This document shows, piece by piece, positions 26,126 through 35,531 of a stretch of DNA of 64,000 bases. The first letter of the stretch is position 1. Each line of letters begins with the position of its first letter. The stretch is from contig JAGDZR010000002.1 in assembly GCA_049115695.1 (NCBI GenBank), forward strand, positions 1 to 64,000, in the 5' to 3' direction. A program made the position numbers and the translations under genes. This DNA comes from JAGDZR01 sp049115695. Lineage in GTDB: Bacteria > Bacteroidota > Bacteroidia > Cytophagales > Cyclobacteriaceae. Below the pieces are notes generated by a model. The model was not told the origin of the DNA. It saw only the letters and a list, made by a program, of their open reading frames with translations, and made no database searches.

Positions 26126-28731
26126 AGCCGAATTTATGGATTCGATTGCTGCGATGGTTTTGCAGTGATGACAGAATAGAGGAGGTAGAGGGAGATCTAT
26201 TTGAACTATTCAATATTCGATCTGAAAAATCGCCGAGGCTTGCAAAAAGAATGCAAGCCTTGGATGTGATTAGATCTTTTCGCTGGGTCAATATTAAGAA
26301 ACCAACCATTAATGCAGTATTTACCATGTACATTCATTTTGCTAAAGCGAGCTTTAGAAGTCTCATAAAGGATTATCGGTTTTCTTTACTCAACGTCGTA
26401 GGACTGTCACTGGGTCTTGCGGTTTTTTTGCTCTCTGTTTTTCTTATTAGACATGAATACTCATTCGATCAGTTTCATCAGCATGCTGATCGTACTTATC
26501 AGGTCATCCAGGTATTTCAGAATAGTGAAGGAGATGATCCTGAAATTTTCACATCGTTGAAACTGGCGCAAGCTCTGAGTGATGACATGACATCAGTTGA
26601 GGAGGCTGTAACAGTACATGGGGCGGCTTCAACATGGGTAACGGTCAATGATCGAAAATTCTTCGAGGAAGATGGGATCGTTGCGTCATCTTCTTTTTGG
26701 GATGTTTTCGATTATGAGTTGATCAAAGGTCAAAAAGAAGAAGTCCTCAAGGCTTCTCGGTCCATTGTGATTGATGAACAATTGGAGTTAAAATATTTTG
26801 GCGGGACATCTGCGATGGGCAAGGAAATAGAACTGGAGAGGTATGGTCGGTTTACCGTGACGGGTGTCATGGCCGCATTACCCAATAATTCCACCATGCA
26901 ATTCAACTATGTTATCACACAAGATTATGATGTTTTTTACACACATGTGATCAATTGGTTTCCCAAATGGTTTGAATCCTGGGATGGTGATCCGGCAGCT
27001 ACATTTATTAGACTAAAAGAGAGCGCCGATCCCGCAGCATTCAGAGATGACATAGCAGCAGTACTGACAAAGTATAAGCCATCCGAAAATATCAATCCGT
27101 ATTTTTTGGTTGGATTAGCAGATTTACATTTTGGTTTGAAAGGAATAGACGGCCGTATCAATCAGTACCTAAAAGGTGATCGAGTGAAGATCAGGGTTGC
27201 TGCATTGATTGGCAGTTTGATTTTGCTGCTTTCGATTTTCAACTATGTCAACATATCTACGGCAAGAGCAAGTCGGAAAGCCAAAGAAGTTGGTGTAAGA
27301 AAGAGTCTGGGTGCCTCAAAATTGAATTTGCGTATTCAATATCTTTTAGATGCCGGAATGATCGTGACATTATCAACAATCATTGCCTTGATTATTGCAC
27401 ATGAGCTAATACCGTATTTCAATCGAGTAGTAGGAACCAACTTTGAATTGAGTGTGGGTTTCTTGTTGCCACTGCTCCCTGGTGTCTTTGCACTCATGTT
27501 TTTAATTACGGTCCTGGCTGGATTCTATCCGGCCTGGATTCAAAGTAATATTTCAGCTATTAAGTCACTCAAAGGTCTACATCTGGGAATGTCATCCGGG
27601 ATTAGGTTAAGAAATTTTCTGGTGACGACTCAGTTTACATTGGTGCTCTCCTTGGTCATTGTGCTAATCAATGTTAACAGGCAACACAACTTTATTCAGC
27701 ATCGAAATTTGGGATTTGATACCGATGCTACCGTGGTGGTAGAAATTAACGGTGGTGGAGTTCGAAATAATTATCAAGTCATCAAAGAACGGTTAAAATC
27801 ACATCCAAATGTTTACGATGTGACAGGTGTAACGCGTATGCTTGGGGGAGCCAGGTCACCAGCTTCTGTTCAGGTTCTGGTATCACCAGATGACCGATTG
27901 AAGATGCGTTATTATGGTATTGATGACAATGCTTTGGATTTTCTGGGAATGCATGTTGCCGAAGGAACGGGATTCGATGGTATAAATGATGAAAATGAAG
28001 TCCTTGTTAATCAGGTAGCAGCCAAGCAGCTTGGAAATCACACAATAGGGAGTTGGATTGAGGTCGCTGACCTGGAAGAGGAAACGATCAAGAAAGTACA
28101 GATAGTGGGGGTTTTGAAGGATTTTCACTATACATCACTGCATGATCCTATTGGTCCGTTGGTGGTGGGGCATTACGTTAATCCATTCGAGTCGTTGGAT
28201 GATATTGTTATTAAAATCGGACCTGATGATGTAACAGCAACTTTGACCTTCATCGAAGCTGTGCACAATGACTATGATGAAAATGATATGATGAGCTGGG
28301 CTTTCCTCGATGATATGATCCAGTCAAATTATGAAAAGGAAGCAATTGTTTCTTCCTTGATCCAGGGCGGATCGTGTATCTCATTAATTGTTGCGTTGCT
28401 GGGCTTGATAGGACTCACTGCTTACAATATCAGATCTAGGGTAAAAGAGTTTGCCATACGCAAAATCATGGGAGCCAGTTTCATGCAATTATTCAGGTTG
28501 CAAGGCAATCATTATTTGAGGTTCCTGATTCTTTCCTGGTTGATAGCAAGTTCCATGGCTTATTTTCTTACATCAAGGTGGTTGGACAATTATACTTATC
28601 AGGTAGCAATGAGCTGGTGGCCGTATCTGCTGTCGATCATTTCAGCATGTTTCCTTATCGTCGTTACAGTGTTGCTCATGGGTTTCAATGCCATACAAAC
28701 GAACCCTGCTGATGAACTGAGAGATGAGTGA
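26122..28731 (+). CDS. Large two-lobe FtsX/MacB permease, module 1b
   Basis: The 869-residue paralogue of the preceding protein has the same plan: prefix domain (LLRWFCSDDRIEEVEGDLFEL, residues 9-29), first helix near 90-108, periplasmic domain, FtsX block with KEVGVRKSLGAS near 387, second half with KEFAIRKIMGAS near 775, and C-terminus NPADELRDE. It overlaps the previous gene by ATGA, so padR and both permeases form one translationally coupled operon. The two permeases may work as a heterodimer; that is inference. The operon ends at the hairpin 28751-28772. Confidence 0.92.
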   Translation: MKPNLWIRLLRWFCSDDRIEEVEGDLFELFNIRSEKSPRLAKRMQALDVIRSFRWVNIKKPTINAVFTMYIHFAKASFRSLIKDYRFSLLNVVGLSLGLAVFLLSVFLIRHEYSFDQFHQHADRTYQVIQVFQNSEGDDPEIFTSLKLAQALSDDMTSVEEAVTVHGAASTWVTVNDRKFFEEDGIVASSSFWDVFDYELIKGQKEEVLKASRSIVIDEQLELKYFGGTSAMGKEIELERYGRFTVTGVMAALPNNSTMQFNYVITQDYDVFYTHVINWFPKWFESWDGDPAATFIRLKESADPAAFRDDIAAVLTKYKPSENINPYFLVGLADLHFGLKGIDGRINQYLKGDRVKIRVAALIGSLILLLSIFNYVNISTARASRKAKEVGVRKSLGASKLNLRIQYLLDAGMIVTLSTIIALIIAHELIPYFNRVVGTNFELSVGFLLPLLPGVFALMFLITVLAGFYPAWIQSNISAIKSLKGLHLGMSSGIRLRNFLVTTQFTLVLSLVIVLINVNRQHNFIQHRNLGFDTDATVVVEINGGGVRNNYQVIKERLKSHPNVYDVTGVTRMLGGARSPASVQVLVSPDDRLKMRYYGIDDNALDFLGMHVAEGTGFDGINDENEVLVNQVAAKQLGNHTIGSWIEVADLEEETIKKVQIVGVLKDFHYTSLHDPIGPLVVGHYVNPFESLDDIVIKIGPDDVTATLTFIEAVHNDYDENDMMSWAFLDDMIQSNYEKEAIVSSLIQGGSCISLIVALLGLIGLTAYNIRSRVKEFAIRKIMGASFMQLFRLQGNHYLRFLILSWLIASSMAYFLTSRWLDNYTYQVAMSWWPYLLSIISACFLIVVTVLLMGFNAIQTNPADELRDE

Positions 28732-28747
28732 CGGATTCAAATGGCAA

Positions 28748-29551
28748 CTACCTTTTTTCTTTTGAAAAAAGGACATTAAAAGTTGGTAGTGGCATGAATG
28801 TGGGACTGTCATCAATCCAATCGGTTGAGGAATAGGTTGGGTTGGTATATCTCCAATCGTCCTTATAAGCGACTGCCAGTGTAAATGTGAAGCCTGCAGA
28901 GATATTCCAACCATTTGACTTCCGCCAGACGTACCCTCCATATCCACCAAGCATCATATAATTGAAACGAGACTGCCATTCCCATTGATAGCCCGGGTCT
29001 GCTAAATATCCTCCGTGACCATGGTTGAGAAAACCTCCATAATACCATCTATTAGCACCTAAAGTATACTTCTTAAGTCCGATCCCATATGAAAAGTTTA
29101 AGGCATCAAAACGAATGTAATCATCCGGATCGGCACTTACGTTAATTAGCAGAAGGTAGGCAATACCCAAAGAATTTAATCGGAGGTTAGTCGTTAAATA
29201 AGTATTCGTTTCATTTAATTTGAATTCACCAATAAGGTCAGGGCCATATGTAAGTAAACCTAGTGCATCCACCCCGATGATTGATTTTCCCATTACCTCT
29301 GGAGCTTGAAACTTGGTGTTTTGATTCAAATTGGGTGTTTCTTCTCTTTCAATTCTTTGGACTTCACTCATTTGAAAGACGAATAATGAACCATCCGCAG
29401 TTTCAATTTTGATTGATTCATTAGTGACTTGCTCTATTATAATTCCCTTGATAACACTTCCGTTATGCAGATAGACCACATCTCTTAACTGCTGAGCATG
29501 GCTTAAAAGCATTGTTGAGCAGAAAAGCAGTGTTAATACCAGTCGTATCAT
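28748..29551 (-). CDS. Outer-membrane barrel-like protein with N-terminal beta domain
   Basis: The 267-residue protein begins with a signal peptide (MIRLVLTLLFCSTMLLSHAQ). Residues 22-70 (DVVYLHNGSVIKGIIIEQ, then IKIETADGSLFVFQMSEVQRIE) form a small beta domain often seen in secreted Bacteroidota proteins. The rest is rich in Gly, Tyr and Trp with alternating hydrophobic residues and ends FNVLFSKEKR, consistent with an outer-membrane barrel. I do not recognise a named family. It sits between two oppositely directed permease operons; its C-terminal codons lie inside the terminator hairpin 28751-28772. Confidence 0.72.
   Translation of the reverse strand: MIRLVLTLLFCSTMLLSHAQQLRDVVYLHNGSVIKGIIIEQVTNESIKIETADGSLFVFQMSEVQRIEREETPNLNQNTKFQAPEVMGKSIIGVDALGLLTYGPDLIGEFKLNETNTYLTTNLRLNSLGIAYLLLINVSADPDDYIRFDALNFSYGIGLKKYTLGANRWYYGGFLNHGHGGYLADPGYQWEWQSRFNYMMLGGYGGYVWRKSNGWNISAGFTFTLAVAYKDDWRYTNPTYSSTDWIDDSPTFMPLPTFNVLFSKEKR
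28751..28772. terminator. Bidirectional hairpin inside a C-terminal coding end
   Basis: CCTTTTTTC-TTTT-GAAAAAAGG is a perfect 9-bp stem with a 4-base loop. It lies 20 bases after the module 1b stop codon and within the last codons of the minus-strand barrel gene, so one hairpin could end both convergent transcripts. The stem is A/T-rich, so strength is uncertain. Confidence 0.5.
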
Positions 29552-29649
29552 CTTATGATTAATTTGGTCCGTATTGAAAAATAAGAATTTTCAATGCTGT
29601 TGTCAAGTCCTGAAGCTAATCATCAGAAGTCATCGGCCCTTATGCTTTG

Positions 29650-32253
29650 CTACTCATCCCTCAATGATTCCACTGGATTTCGATTACCGGCCTTAAAAGC
29701 TTGACCACTGATAGTGGAAAGGGTTATCAACAGGGCGCCCAGGCCAGCTGAGGCAAAGATCCACCAGCTTAGAGCCGTTTGAATTTCATATCCCTGAAGC
29801 CACTCTCTTAAAATCAAGTAGGAGAGTGGAATAGCAAATCCACTGGCTATCAATATCAGTTTGATATAGTCAATGGATAGTAGCCGCCAGATTTGAAGCA
29901 AGGATGCCCCAAGCACTTTTCTTACACCCACTTCCTTCGTTCTGAGTTCAATCATAAAGGAGGACAGTCCGAATAAACCGAGGCAACTTATAAAAATGGA
30001 GAGTGTCGCAAGGTAACCAGCTAGCACCCCTATTCTTTCCTCAGACTTGAATTTGGCGTTGTACTGTTGGTCCGCAAACTGATAATTGAAGGCAGCTGAA
30101 GGAATCACATTGTTGAATGCATCATTGAGTAGGTTCAATGCCTTGTGTGTATCAGAGTTAGCTTTCAATCTCACATACAAGTTCTGCTCGGGGTAGTTGC
30201 TCAGGAAAATAATAGATGGCTTAGTAGCCTCATAAGGCGAACCTTTCAGCATGTCCCTTGCTATTCCAATGATGGTGAAGTTCTTGTTTCCATAATAGCC
30301 ATTTTCATATCTCAATGGAGCACCGATTGGATCTTTTAGGCCCATTACCTGTTGTGCCGATTCGTTGATAATCACATTCGTTTTTTCATCTCCAAACTCA
30401 TCGGAAAAATCTCGCCCTTCAACGATTTCCCAACCTACCGTTTTGCCATAGTCTGCATTCACACTAATCGTGTTGAAAGCAAGTTGATAATCAGGCGCAT
30501 TTCCGTCCCAACCAAAGCTTGCATTCCATCCAAGGGTCGAGATGACAGAGTAATTGGAACTAGCGACGGACTCAACCTGACCCGTCATAATTAATTCATT
30601 TTTTAACACGTCAAATTTTTCCTGATACTCGTTTGAGCGCTGATGAAAGGAAAGTAAATGTTGTTGGTCATATCCTGCGTCACGCTTTTTGGCGCTCTGA
30701 ATTTGGTTGTAAATGATGATGGTTCCAATGATCATCGCGATGGAAATGGTGAATTGAAATATGACCAACCCCTGGCGTGATAACGTAGATCCTTTTCCCT
30801 GAACAGTTTTACCCTTGAGCGCTCGAAGGGTTTTTAGATGCGATAAGAAGAATGCTGGATATCCACCAGCCAAAATCCCGACTCCTAGCATACTACCAAG
30901 CAGAACCAGCCAAATTGAAGGAGATGTTAGGGGTAGTACTATTTGCTTATCAGCTAATTGATTGAATTGAGGAAGGAAGACAATTGTAAGTACACTTGCG
31001 AGTACCATGCTGACGAATACAATCAAAAAAGACTCGCTTAAAAATTGAGCGATCAACTGTCCTTTGGCTGATCCGAGTGTTTTTCGGATGCCCACTTCTT
31101 TGCTTCGTTTGTCAGCCTGGGCAGTGCTCAAATTGATGAAGTTAATGGAGGCTAACAACACGATAAAAAAGCCAATGATGGCAAAAAACCAAACGAATTT
31201 TAATCTATTACTCGTTTTTACCTGGCCATTTTCCCAATTGGCATACAAATGCCAGTCCCGCATAGGATGAAGAAAAAGGGATGGTGCAGGTCCGTTCGTT
31301 TCGACATCAATGTGTGCTGTCATGGCTTCTTTGATGGCGTCTGAGGCAGTTTGCAAATCGGCCTTTGGTTGCAGCTGAGCATAGATCCACATATTGTAGT
31401 TGTCCCAAACATTTAATGAAGACCAATGAGCGAGGTATCTGTCTAAGGTAGCCAGGTAGCTGGCATCCTGAAACACTGAATTATGAGGTAAATCTTCATA
31501 GACGCCAGTGACCTGAAGAGTCCAGTTGGCATCCATTTTTAATGTTTTACCTATAGGGTCAATATCTCCAAACAGTCTCATCGCTACAGATTCTGAAAGG
31601 AAAATATTATTGATATCATTTAGTCCGGTGGTGCTCCCATAGATCATTTTCAGCGAGAACATTTGGGGGATTGACCCTTGAACAAAATATCCGGATTGGG
31701 TGAATTTCCTATTATCAACGGACAGAACCCGATGTTCCAGTCGCTGACGAACCATTCCAACATCTTCAAAATAATTGCCATAGTCTTGTTTCAACAGGGT
31801 GCCTAACCCAGTGACCATGGAACTACTTACTTCCACATCACCATTGTAAGTACCTAGTCTAAGCACTTTTGTTATGGTGTCGTAGTTGTCATGATACTGA
31901 TTATAGCTTATCTCATCCCATACCCAAAGTCCTATATAAAGGGACATCACGAGTCCTAAACATAGTCCTCCGATATTGATAAATGTGTAGGTCTTGTTCC
32001 GCACTAATGCGCGGAAGCTTATGGTTAAATGTTGTTTGAGCATAGTATTATGAGTTTTGACAGGTAATCTGAGTAGCGATGGTCGACACAAGCGCAGTAT
32101 GTCCAGCGTAAGGAGCCAGTTGGCTTTATCTGATTTTTGCTGCTGATAGTTATAGAATCTCTCATGGAGATCTCCTTCAAGATCCTCCAGATATTCTGAT
32201 TTACAGACCTTTTTGAAGAATCGGAATAGAAACTGCGTTAACCTATTCATCAC
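29650..32253 (-). CDS. Large two-lobe FtsX/MacB permease, module 2b
   Basis: The 867-residue member of the same family has a prefix domain (FFKKVCKSEYLEDLEGDLHE), first helix near 93-113, periplasmic domain, FtsX block with KEVGIRKTLGS near 384, second half with KEVGVRKVLGAS near 772, and C-terminus NPVESLRDE. Its ATG overlaps the end of the preceding permease by 11 bases, so it is the third gene of a padR-permease-permease operon read leftwards. Downstream (29552-29649) lies short plain intergenic sequence before the barrel gene's start. Confidence 0.92.
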   Translation of the reverse strand: MMNRLTQFLFRFFKKVCKSEYLEDLEGDLHERFYNYQQQKSDKANWLLTLDILRLCRPSLLRLPVKTHNTMLKQHLTISFRALVRNKTYTFINIGGLCLGLVMSLYIGLWVWDEISYNQYHDNYDTITKVLRLGTYNGDVEVSSSMVTGLGTLLKQDYGNYFEDVGMVRQRLEHRVLSVDNRKFTQSGYFVQGSIPQMFSLKMIYGSTTGLNDINNIFLSESVAMRLFGDIDPIGKTLKMDANWTLQVTGVYEDLPHNSVFQDASYLATLDRYLAHWSSLNVWDNYNMWIYAQLQPKADLQTASDAIKEAMTAHIDVETNGPAPSLFLHPMRDWHLYANWENGQVKTSNRLKFVWFFAIIGFFIVLLASINFINLSTAQADKRSKEVGIRKTLGSAKGQLIAQFLSESFLIVFVSMVLASVLTIVFLPQFNQLADKQIVLPLTSPSIWLVLLGSMLGVGILAGGYPAFFLSHLKTLRALKGKTVQGKGSTLSRQGLVIFQFTISIAMIIGTIIIYNQIQSAKKRDAGYDQQHLLSFHQRSNEYQEKFDVLKNELIMTGQVESVASSNYSVISTLGWNASFGWDGNAPDYQLAFNTISVNADYGKTVGWEIVEGRDFSDEFGDEKTNVIINESAQQVMGLKDPIGAPLRYENGYYGNKNFTIIGIARDMLKGSPYEATKPSIIFLSNYPEQNLYVRLKANSDTHKALNLLNDAFNNVIPSAAFNYQFADQQYNAKFKSEERIGVLAGYLATLSIFISCLGLFGLSSFMIELRTKEVGVRKVLGASLLQIWRLLSIDYIKLILIASGFAIPLSYLILREWLQGYEIQTALSWWIFASAGLGALLITLSTISGQAFKAGNRNPVESLRDE

Positions 32254-34927
32254 GCAAATGATTAATAGGGTTGCTAACAGCAGCTTTGGCTACTTGAAGA
32301 CTCAAAGTGATAACCGCTATTAGCACCATGAGGAGTCCTGATAGAACAAACACGCTGATCGATAAAGGAGCTTGATAGGTAAAGTTCTCCACCCATCCCG
32401 ACATGATCCACCCGGTCAGTGAGGTTGCCAGGGCGAATCCTATCAAAACTAGTTTTCCAAATTCACCAGTAAGCAACAACCAAATGTCAGTGATGGACGC
32501 TCCCAGTACTTTGCGAATCCCTATTTCCTTATGTCTTCTATCGATGACATAAGCAACTAGTCCTGTAAGTCCCAGACAGGCTATGATACAGGCCATTATC
32601 GCATAGAAGTTGATCAGCTTGCCGAATTGAATGGTTGAGTTAAATATTGAAGCGTAACGTTGATCAAGGAAGAAGTACTTTAAGGGAAGTGTGGGATTAA
32701 ACCTGTTCCAGGTATCCTCAACACCGGTAACCATTTCGCTGATTGACTGTCCATCAAGCGACGGATCAAAGTCAATGGATATCTCTCGATAAGCATCTGT
32801 TTCTATGAAACCTTCTTTATAAAAAACAGCAATGGGGAGTTGTTGCCACCTGATTTCTGTTTGGATGTCTTCAAACACACCGATAATTTGAATGCTGTAA
32901 TCGTAATATTCGATCGTACGCCCTAAGGCCTCAAATGGATCGGTCAGGCCATAGGCCTCTATCAAAGACTGACTAACAATGGCTGTTTTTCGATTATTCA
33001 TTTGTAAGTTGAAGTTTCTACCTGCAGTCAGCTTCAAGCCATAAATATCTGCAAAGGTCTCATCAGCAATCCAAAAACTAACATCATGTGGCTTGTCAAC
33101 TCCTGATAAGTAAAAATCACTGTCATCATCATCTACGAATGGAGGAGTGTCTGTGGAAATGGATGCTTGACGGACTCCAGGGATGCTGACTACTTCTTTC
33201 CGAAATGACTCAATTGATTCTCCCAGTCGTTCACCATTTCGCACTACCAACACATGCTCTCGATTAAAGCCCAAATCCATGTTCAACCAATATTGGACTT
33301 GATTGTTGATAATAAATGCAGCAATGATTAAACCAATCGAAATGGTGAATTGTAATGAAACCAATACATTGCGCAGCTGAACTCCGCCAGATTTGACATT
33401 TGTGGACTTGATGATGTCGATAGGTCGAAAGGAGGAGATAACCATGGCTGGATAGAGACCCGAAATGAAGGCGATAACAAGTGTAATTAAAATTGACGTA
33501 GCACTTATGATCGATGGAATAGCAGCAAGATCCACAGCACTTCCGGATAGTTCATTGAGGTAGTCAATTCCACTTACTACCAAAAGCCAGGCAAGGCCAA
33601 GACTGAGTAAGCAAAAGCAAAATGATTCGATCAGGAATTGAGCAATAAGTTGTGACCTGTTAGTCCCTAAAATCTTTCGCATGCCCACTTCCTTTGCGCG
33701 CCTCGTTGCTCTGGCAGTAGTGATATTAATAAAATTGATGACTGAGAGTAATAAGATCAATCCTGCAATTCCATTTAACAAATAGACCGTCTGAATGTCT
33801 TTGGTTTCATTGAGTCTGGCATAAACGTTTGTGGATTTCAAATGAATATCCAAAAGCGGTTGAATGTACAAGTCCCATTTTTTTCCAGATTCAATGAATT
33901 CCTTATAGGTCATTCCCTGATATTTCATCAGAAATGGTTCCAAAAATTTACCCGGAACTTGAGCAACCTTATCTGCCACGAACCGTGGATTCGCATCTTG
34001 CCTCAAAACTCCAAAGGTGACGAATGTAGTCCACCACCATGTGTCGGATTGACGCCTCAAACGTTCTAAGGATGAAAGAGAGATTAAAACACTAAATGTA
34101 ACGTGTGAATTATTGGGGACGTCTTTCGCAACACCTGTAATTTGTAAAGTTCTGCTCCCATCCTGATCTTCCACTTTGATGTTTTTACCCAAGATGTCTG
34201 TGGTACCGAAGTATTTTTTGGCCAGCTTTTCTGTGATAACTACGCTGTTAGGTTGAGCCAGTGCAGTTTGAGGGTTGCCATGAATGAGTGGAAATGAGAA
34301 GACGTCAAAAAACGTAGGATCTGCTCCCCTGATTTCACCTTCCTCAAAGGCTTTGATTTGAGTAGATCCTTCTATTGAAACAACGGCATCATTCATAGTG
34401 TGGATCCGCGTCATGACTTCAAACTCAGGAATTTCAGACTGTATGGCATCCATCACAGCCGGCCCTGTTGAGCCAAATAGATCATCAGTTTCTCCCCAAA
34501 TGAAGGTTTGGTTGATGCGATAAATGCGATCAGCCTTTTCGTGAAAATGGTCATAAGTCAGCTGATGGTAGGAATATAACCCTGCATAGAGACATGCTGC
34601 TATGCCAATCGTAAGGCAAATAATGTTCAGTATGGAGAAAGATTTCTCTTTCCTCATGGTTCGGACCGAGGCGATGATCTGATTCCGGACAAGTCCTGAG
34701 AATCTAAATCGATTGAATAATTGAATGGGTTTCATAAGGGAAGGGCGAAAAAGGCGTAGAACATCGAGGGTAAATGAAAATTGAGCTCTGCGCGGAGAGT
34801 GAGATTGAAGTGATCTATCAAATCGCTCCAATAAGTCACCTTCGATATCTTCTAGATATTCCGGATTGCAAAACCACTTAAGGAAACGTCTTGCCCGGTT
34901 CGGAGGCGAAGAGTGTTGAGCCTTCAT
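32243..34927 (-). CDS. Large two-lobe FtsX/MacB permease, module 2a
   Basis: At 894 residues this is the longest of the five. The prefix domain is recognisable (FLKWFCNPEYLEDIEGDLLE), followed by a first helix near 100-120, periplasmic domain, FtsX block (KEVGMRKILGTN near 412), second periplasmic domain and FtsX block (KEIGIRKVLGAS near 800), and terminal NPINHLRDE. The ATG overlaps the padR stop by 4 bases. As in the other modules there is no ATPase domain or adjacent ATPase gene. Confidence 0.92.
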   Translation of the reverse strand: MKAQHSSPPNRARRFLKWFCNPEYLEDIEGDLLERFDRSLQSHSPRRAQFSFTLDVLRLFRPSLMKPIQLFNRFRFSGLVRNQIIASVRTMRKEKSFSILNIICLTIGIAACLYAGLYSYHQLTYDHFHEKADRIYRINQTFIWGETDDLFGSTGPAVMDAIQSEIPEFEVMTRIHTMNDAVVSIEGSTQIKAFEEGEIRGADPTFFDVFSFPLIHGNPQTALAQPNSVVITEKLAKKYFGTTDILGKNIKVEDQDGSRTLQITGVAKDVPNNSHVTFSVLISLSSLERLRRQSDTWWWTTFVTFGVLRQDANPRFVADKVAQVPGKFLEPFLMKYQGMTYKEFIESGKKWDLYIQPLLDIHLKSTNVYARLNETKDIQTVYLLNGIAGLILLLSVINFINITTARATRRAKEVGMRKILGTNRSQLIAQFLIESFCFCLLSLGLAWLLVVSGIDYLNELSGSAVDLAAIPSIISATSILITLVIAFISGLYPAMVISSFRPIDIIKSTNVKSGGVQLRNVLVSLQFTISIGLIIAAFIINNQVQYWLNMDLGFNREHVLVVRNGERLGESIESFRKEVVSIPGVRQASISTDTPPFVDDDDSDFYLSGVDKPHDVSFWIADETFADIYGLKLTAGRNFNLQMNNRKTAIVSQSLIEAYGLTDPFEALGRTIEYYDYSIQIIGVFEDIQTEIRWQQLPIAVFYKEGFIETDAYREISIDFDPSLDGQSISEMVTGVEDTWNRFNPTLPLKYFFLDQRYASIFNSTIQFGKLINFYAIMACIIACLGLTGLVAYVIDRRHKEIGIRKVLGASITDIWLLLTGEFGKLVLIGFALATSLTGWIMSGWVENFTYQAPLSISVFVLSGLLMVLIAVITLSLQVAKAAVSNPINHLRDE

Positions 34928-35253
34928 GACTGGAGCGCTATGTCAGGAATGGCATTCCAAAGATTCATGCGCTGGTTTTTGGATGCTTCGAGCACCTTTT
35001 TGCCAAAAGAGGTCAATGTGAAGTAGCGCTTGCGCTTTCCTCCGCGGATGCTAGTTGCTTCCCCAAACTCTGATTCGAGATAACCCTTTTGCTCCAACCG
35101 CCTTAGAACAGTTTGTAATGAGCCGATTGATACTTTGCGGTTGAGTCGCTTCTCCATTTCATCGATAATGGCGATTCCATATGCTTCCCCATAAAGAATT
35201 GCTACTGTCAGCATGACGATTTCCTCAAATTCTCCCAACTGATGTTTACCCAT
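34924..35253 (-). CDS. PadR family regulator, module 2
   Basis: The 109-residue winged-helix protein begins LGEFEEIVMLTVAILYGEAYG. The recognition region is VSIGSLQTVLRRLEQKGYL and the wing is GGKRKRYFTLTSFGKK. It is of the same short PadR subgroup as its two paralogues but its recognition helix differs (SIGSLQTVLRR against NISAVHVALKR in module 1), in keeping with the different operator upstream. It is coupled by a 4-base overlap to the module 2 permeases. Confidence 0.93.
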   Translation of the reverse strand: MGKHQLGEFEEIVMLTVAILYGEAYGIAIIDEMEKRLNRKVSIGSLQTVLRRLEQKGYLESEFGEATSIRGGKRKRYFTLTSFGKKVLEASKNQRMNLWNAIPDIALQS

Positions 35254-35267
35254 ATTTTTGATATTTG

Positions 35268-35314
35268 CCTTAAACGTAGTTATTTAATTTTTAATAAATA
35301 CCTTAATTGTAGTT
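35268..35314 (-). promoter_or_regulatory. Direct repeat over the second padR promoter
   Basis: Read in the gene's direction, AACTACAATTAAGG (35314 to 35301) recurs as AACTACGTTTAAGG (35281 to 35268), 12 of 14 bases identical, 33 bases apart (about three helix turns). The second copy contains TACGTTTA, a one-mismatch -7 element, and lies 14 bases before the padR ATG. It is a likely PadR operator, different in type from that of modules 1 and 3. Confidence 0.5.
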
Positions 35315-35394
35315 TTTATTGAAATTCGATTATGGTAGTCAGTGAAGCGAATCTCGTATCCAATTTTAAGAATTTGGCAATTCCCTGCATGTCA

Positions 35395-35516
35395 GCATTA
35401 ATCGTCATTGCGTACGAAATAAAGCAATCTGTCCGAGCTAGCCTTAAATGTTCTAGCAGCAGTTTGCTTCTGAATTCTTCACTTTGTTACGAATCCATCG
35501 CAATGACGATTAATGC
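35395..35516. repeat. Long inverted repeat between modules 2 and 3
   Basis: GCATTAATCGTCATTGCG (35395-35412) is repeated perfectly inverted at 35499-35516; imperfect pairing continues inward (TACGAAATAAAG with CTTTGTTACGAA). The gap between arms is 86 bases. The element lies 15 bases after the stop codon of the module 3 permease and before the module 2 promoter, so it could act as a terminator or mRNA 3' stabiliser. It resembles dispersed palindromic intergenic repeats rather than an insertion sequence: no transposase frame is inside. Confidence 0.75.
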
Positions 35517-35531
35517 ATCATTGATAAACAG

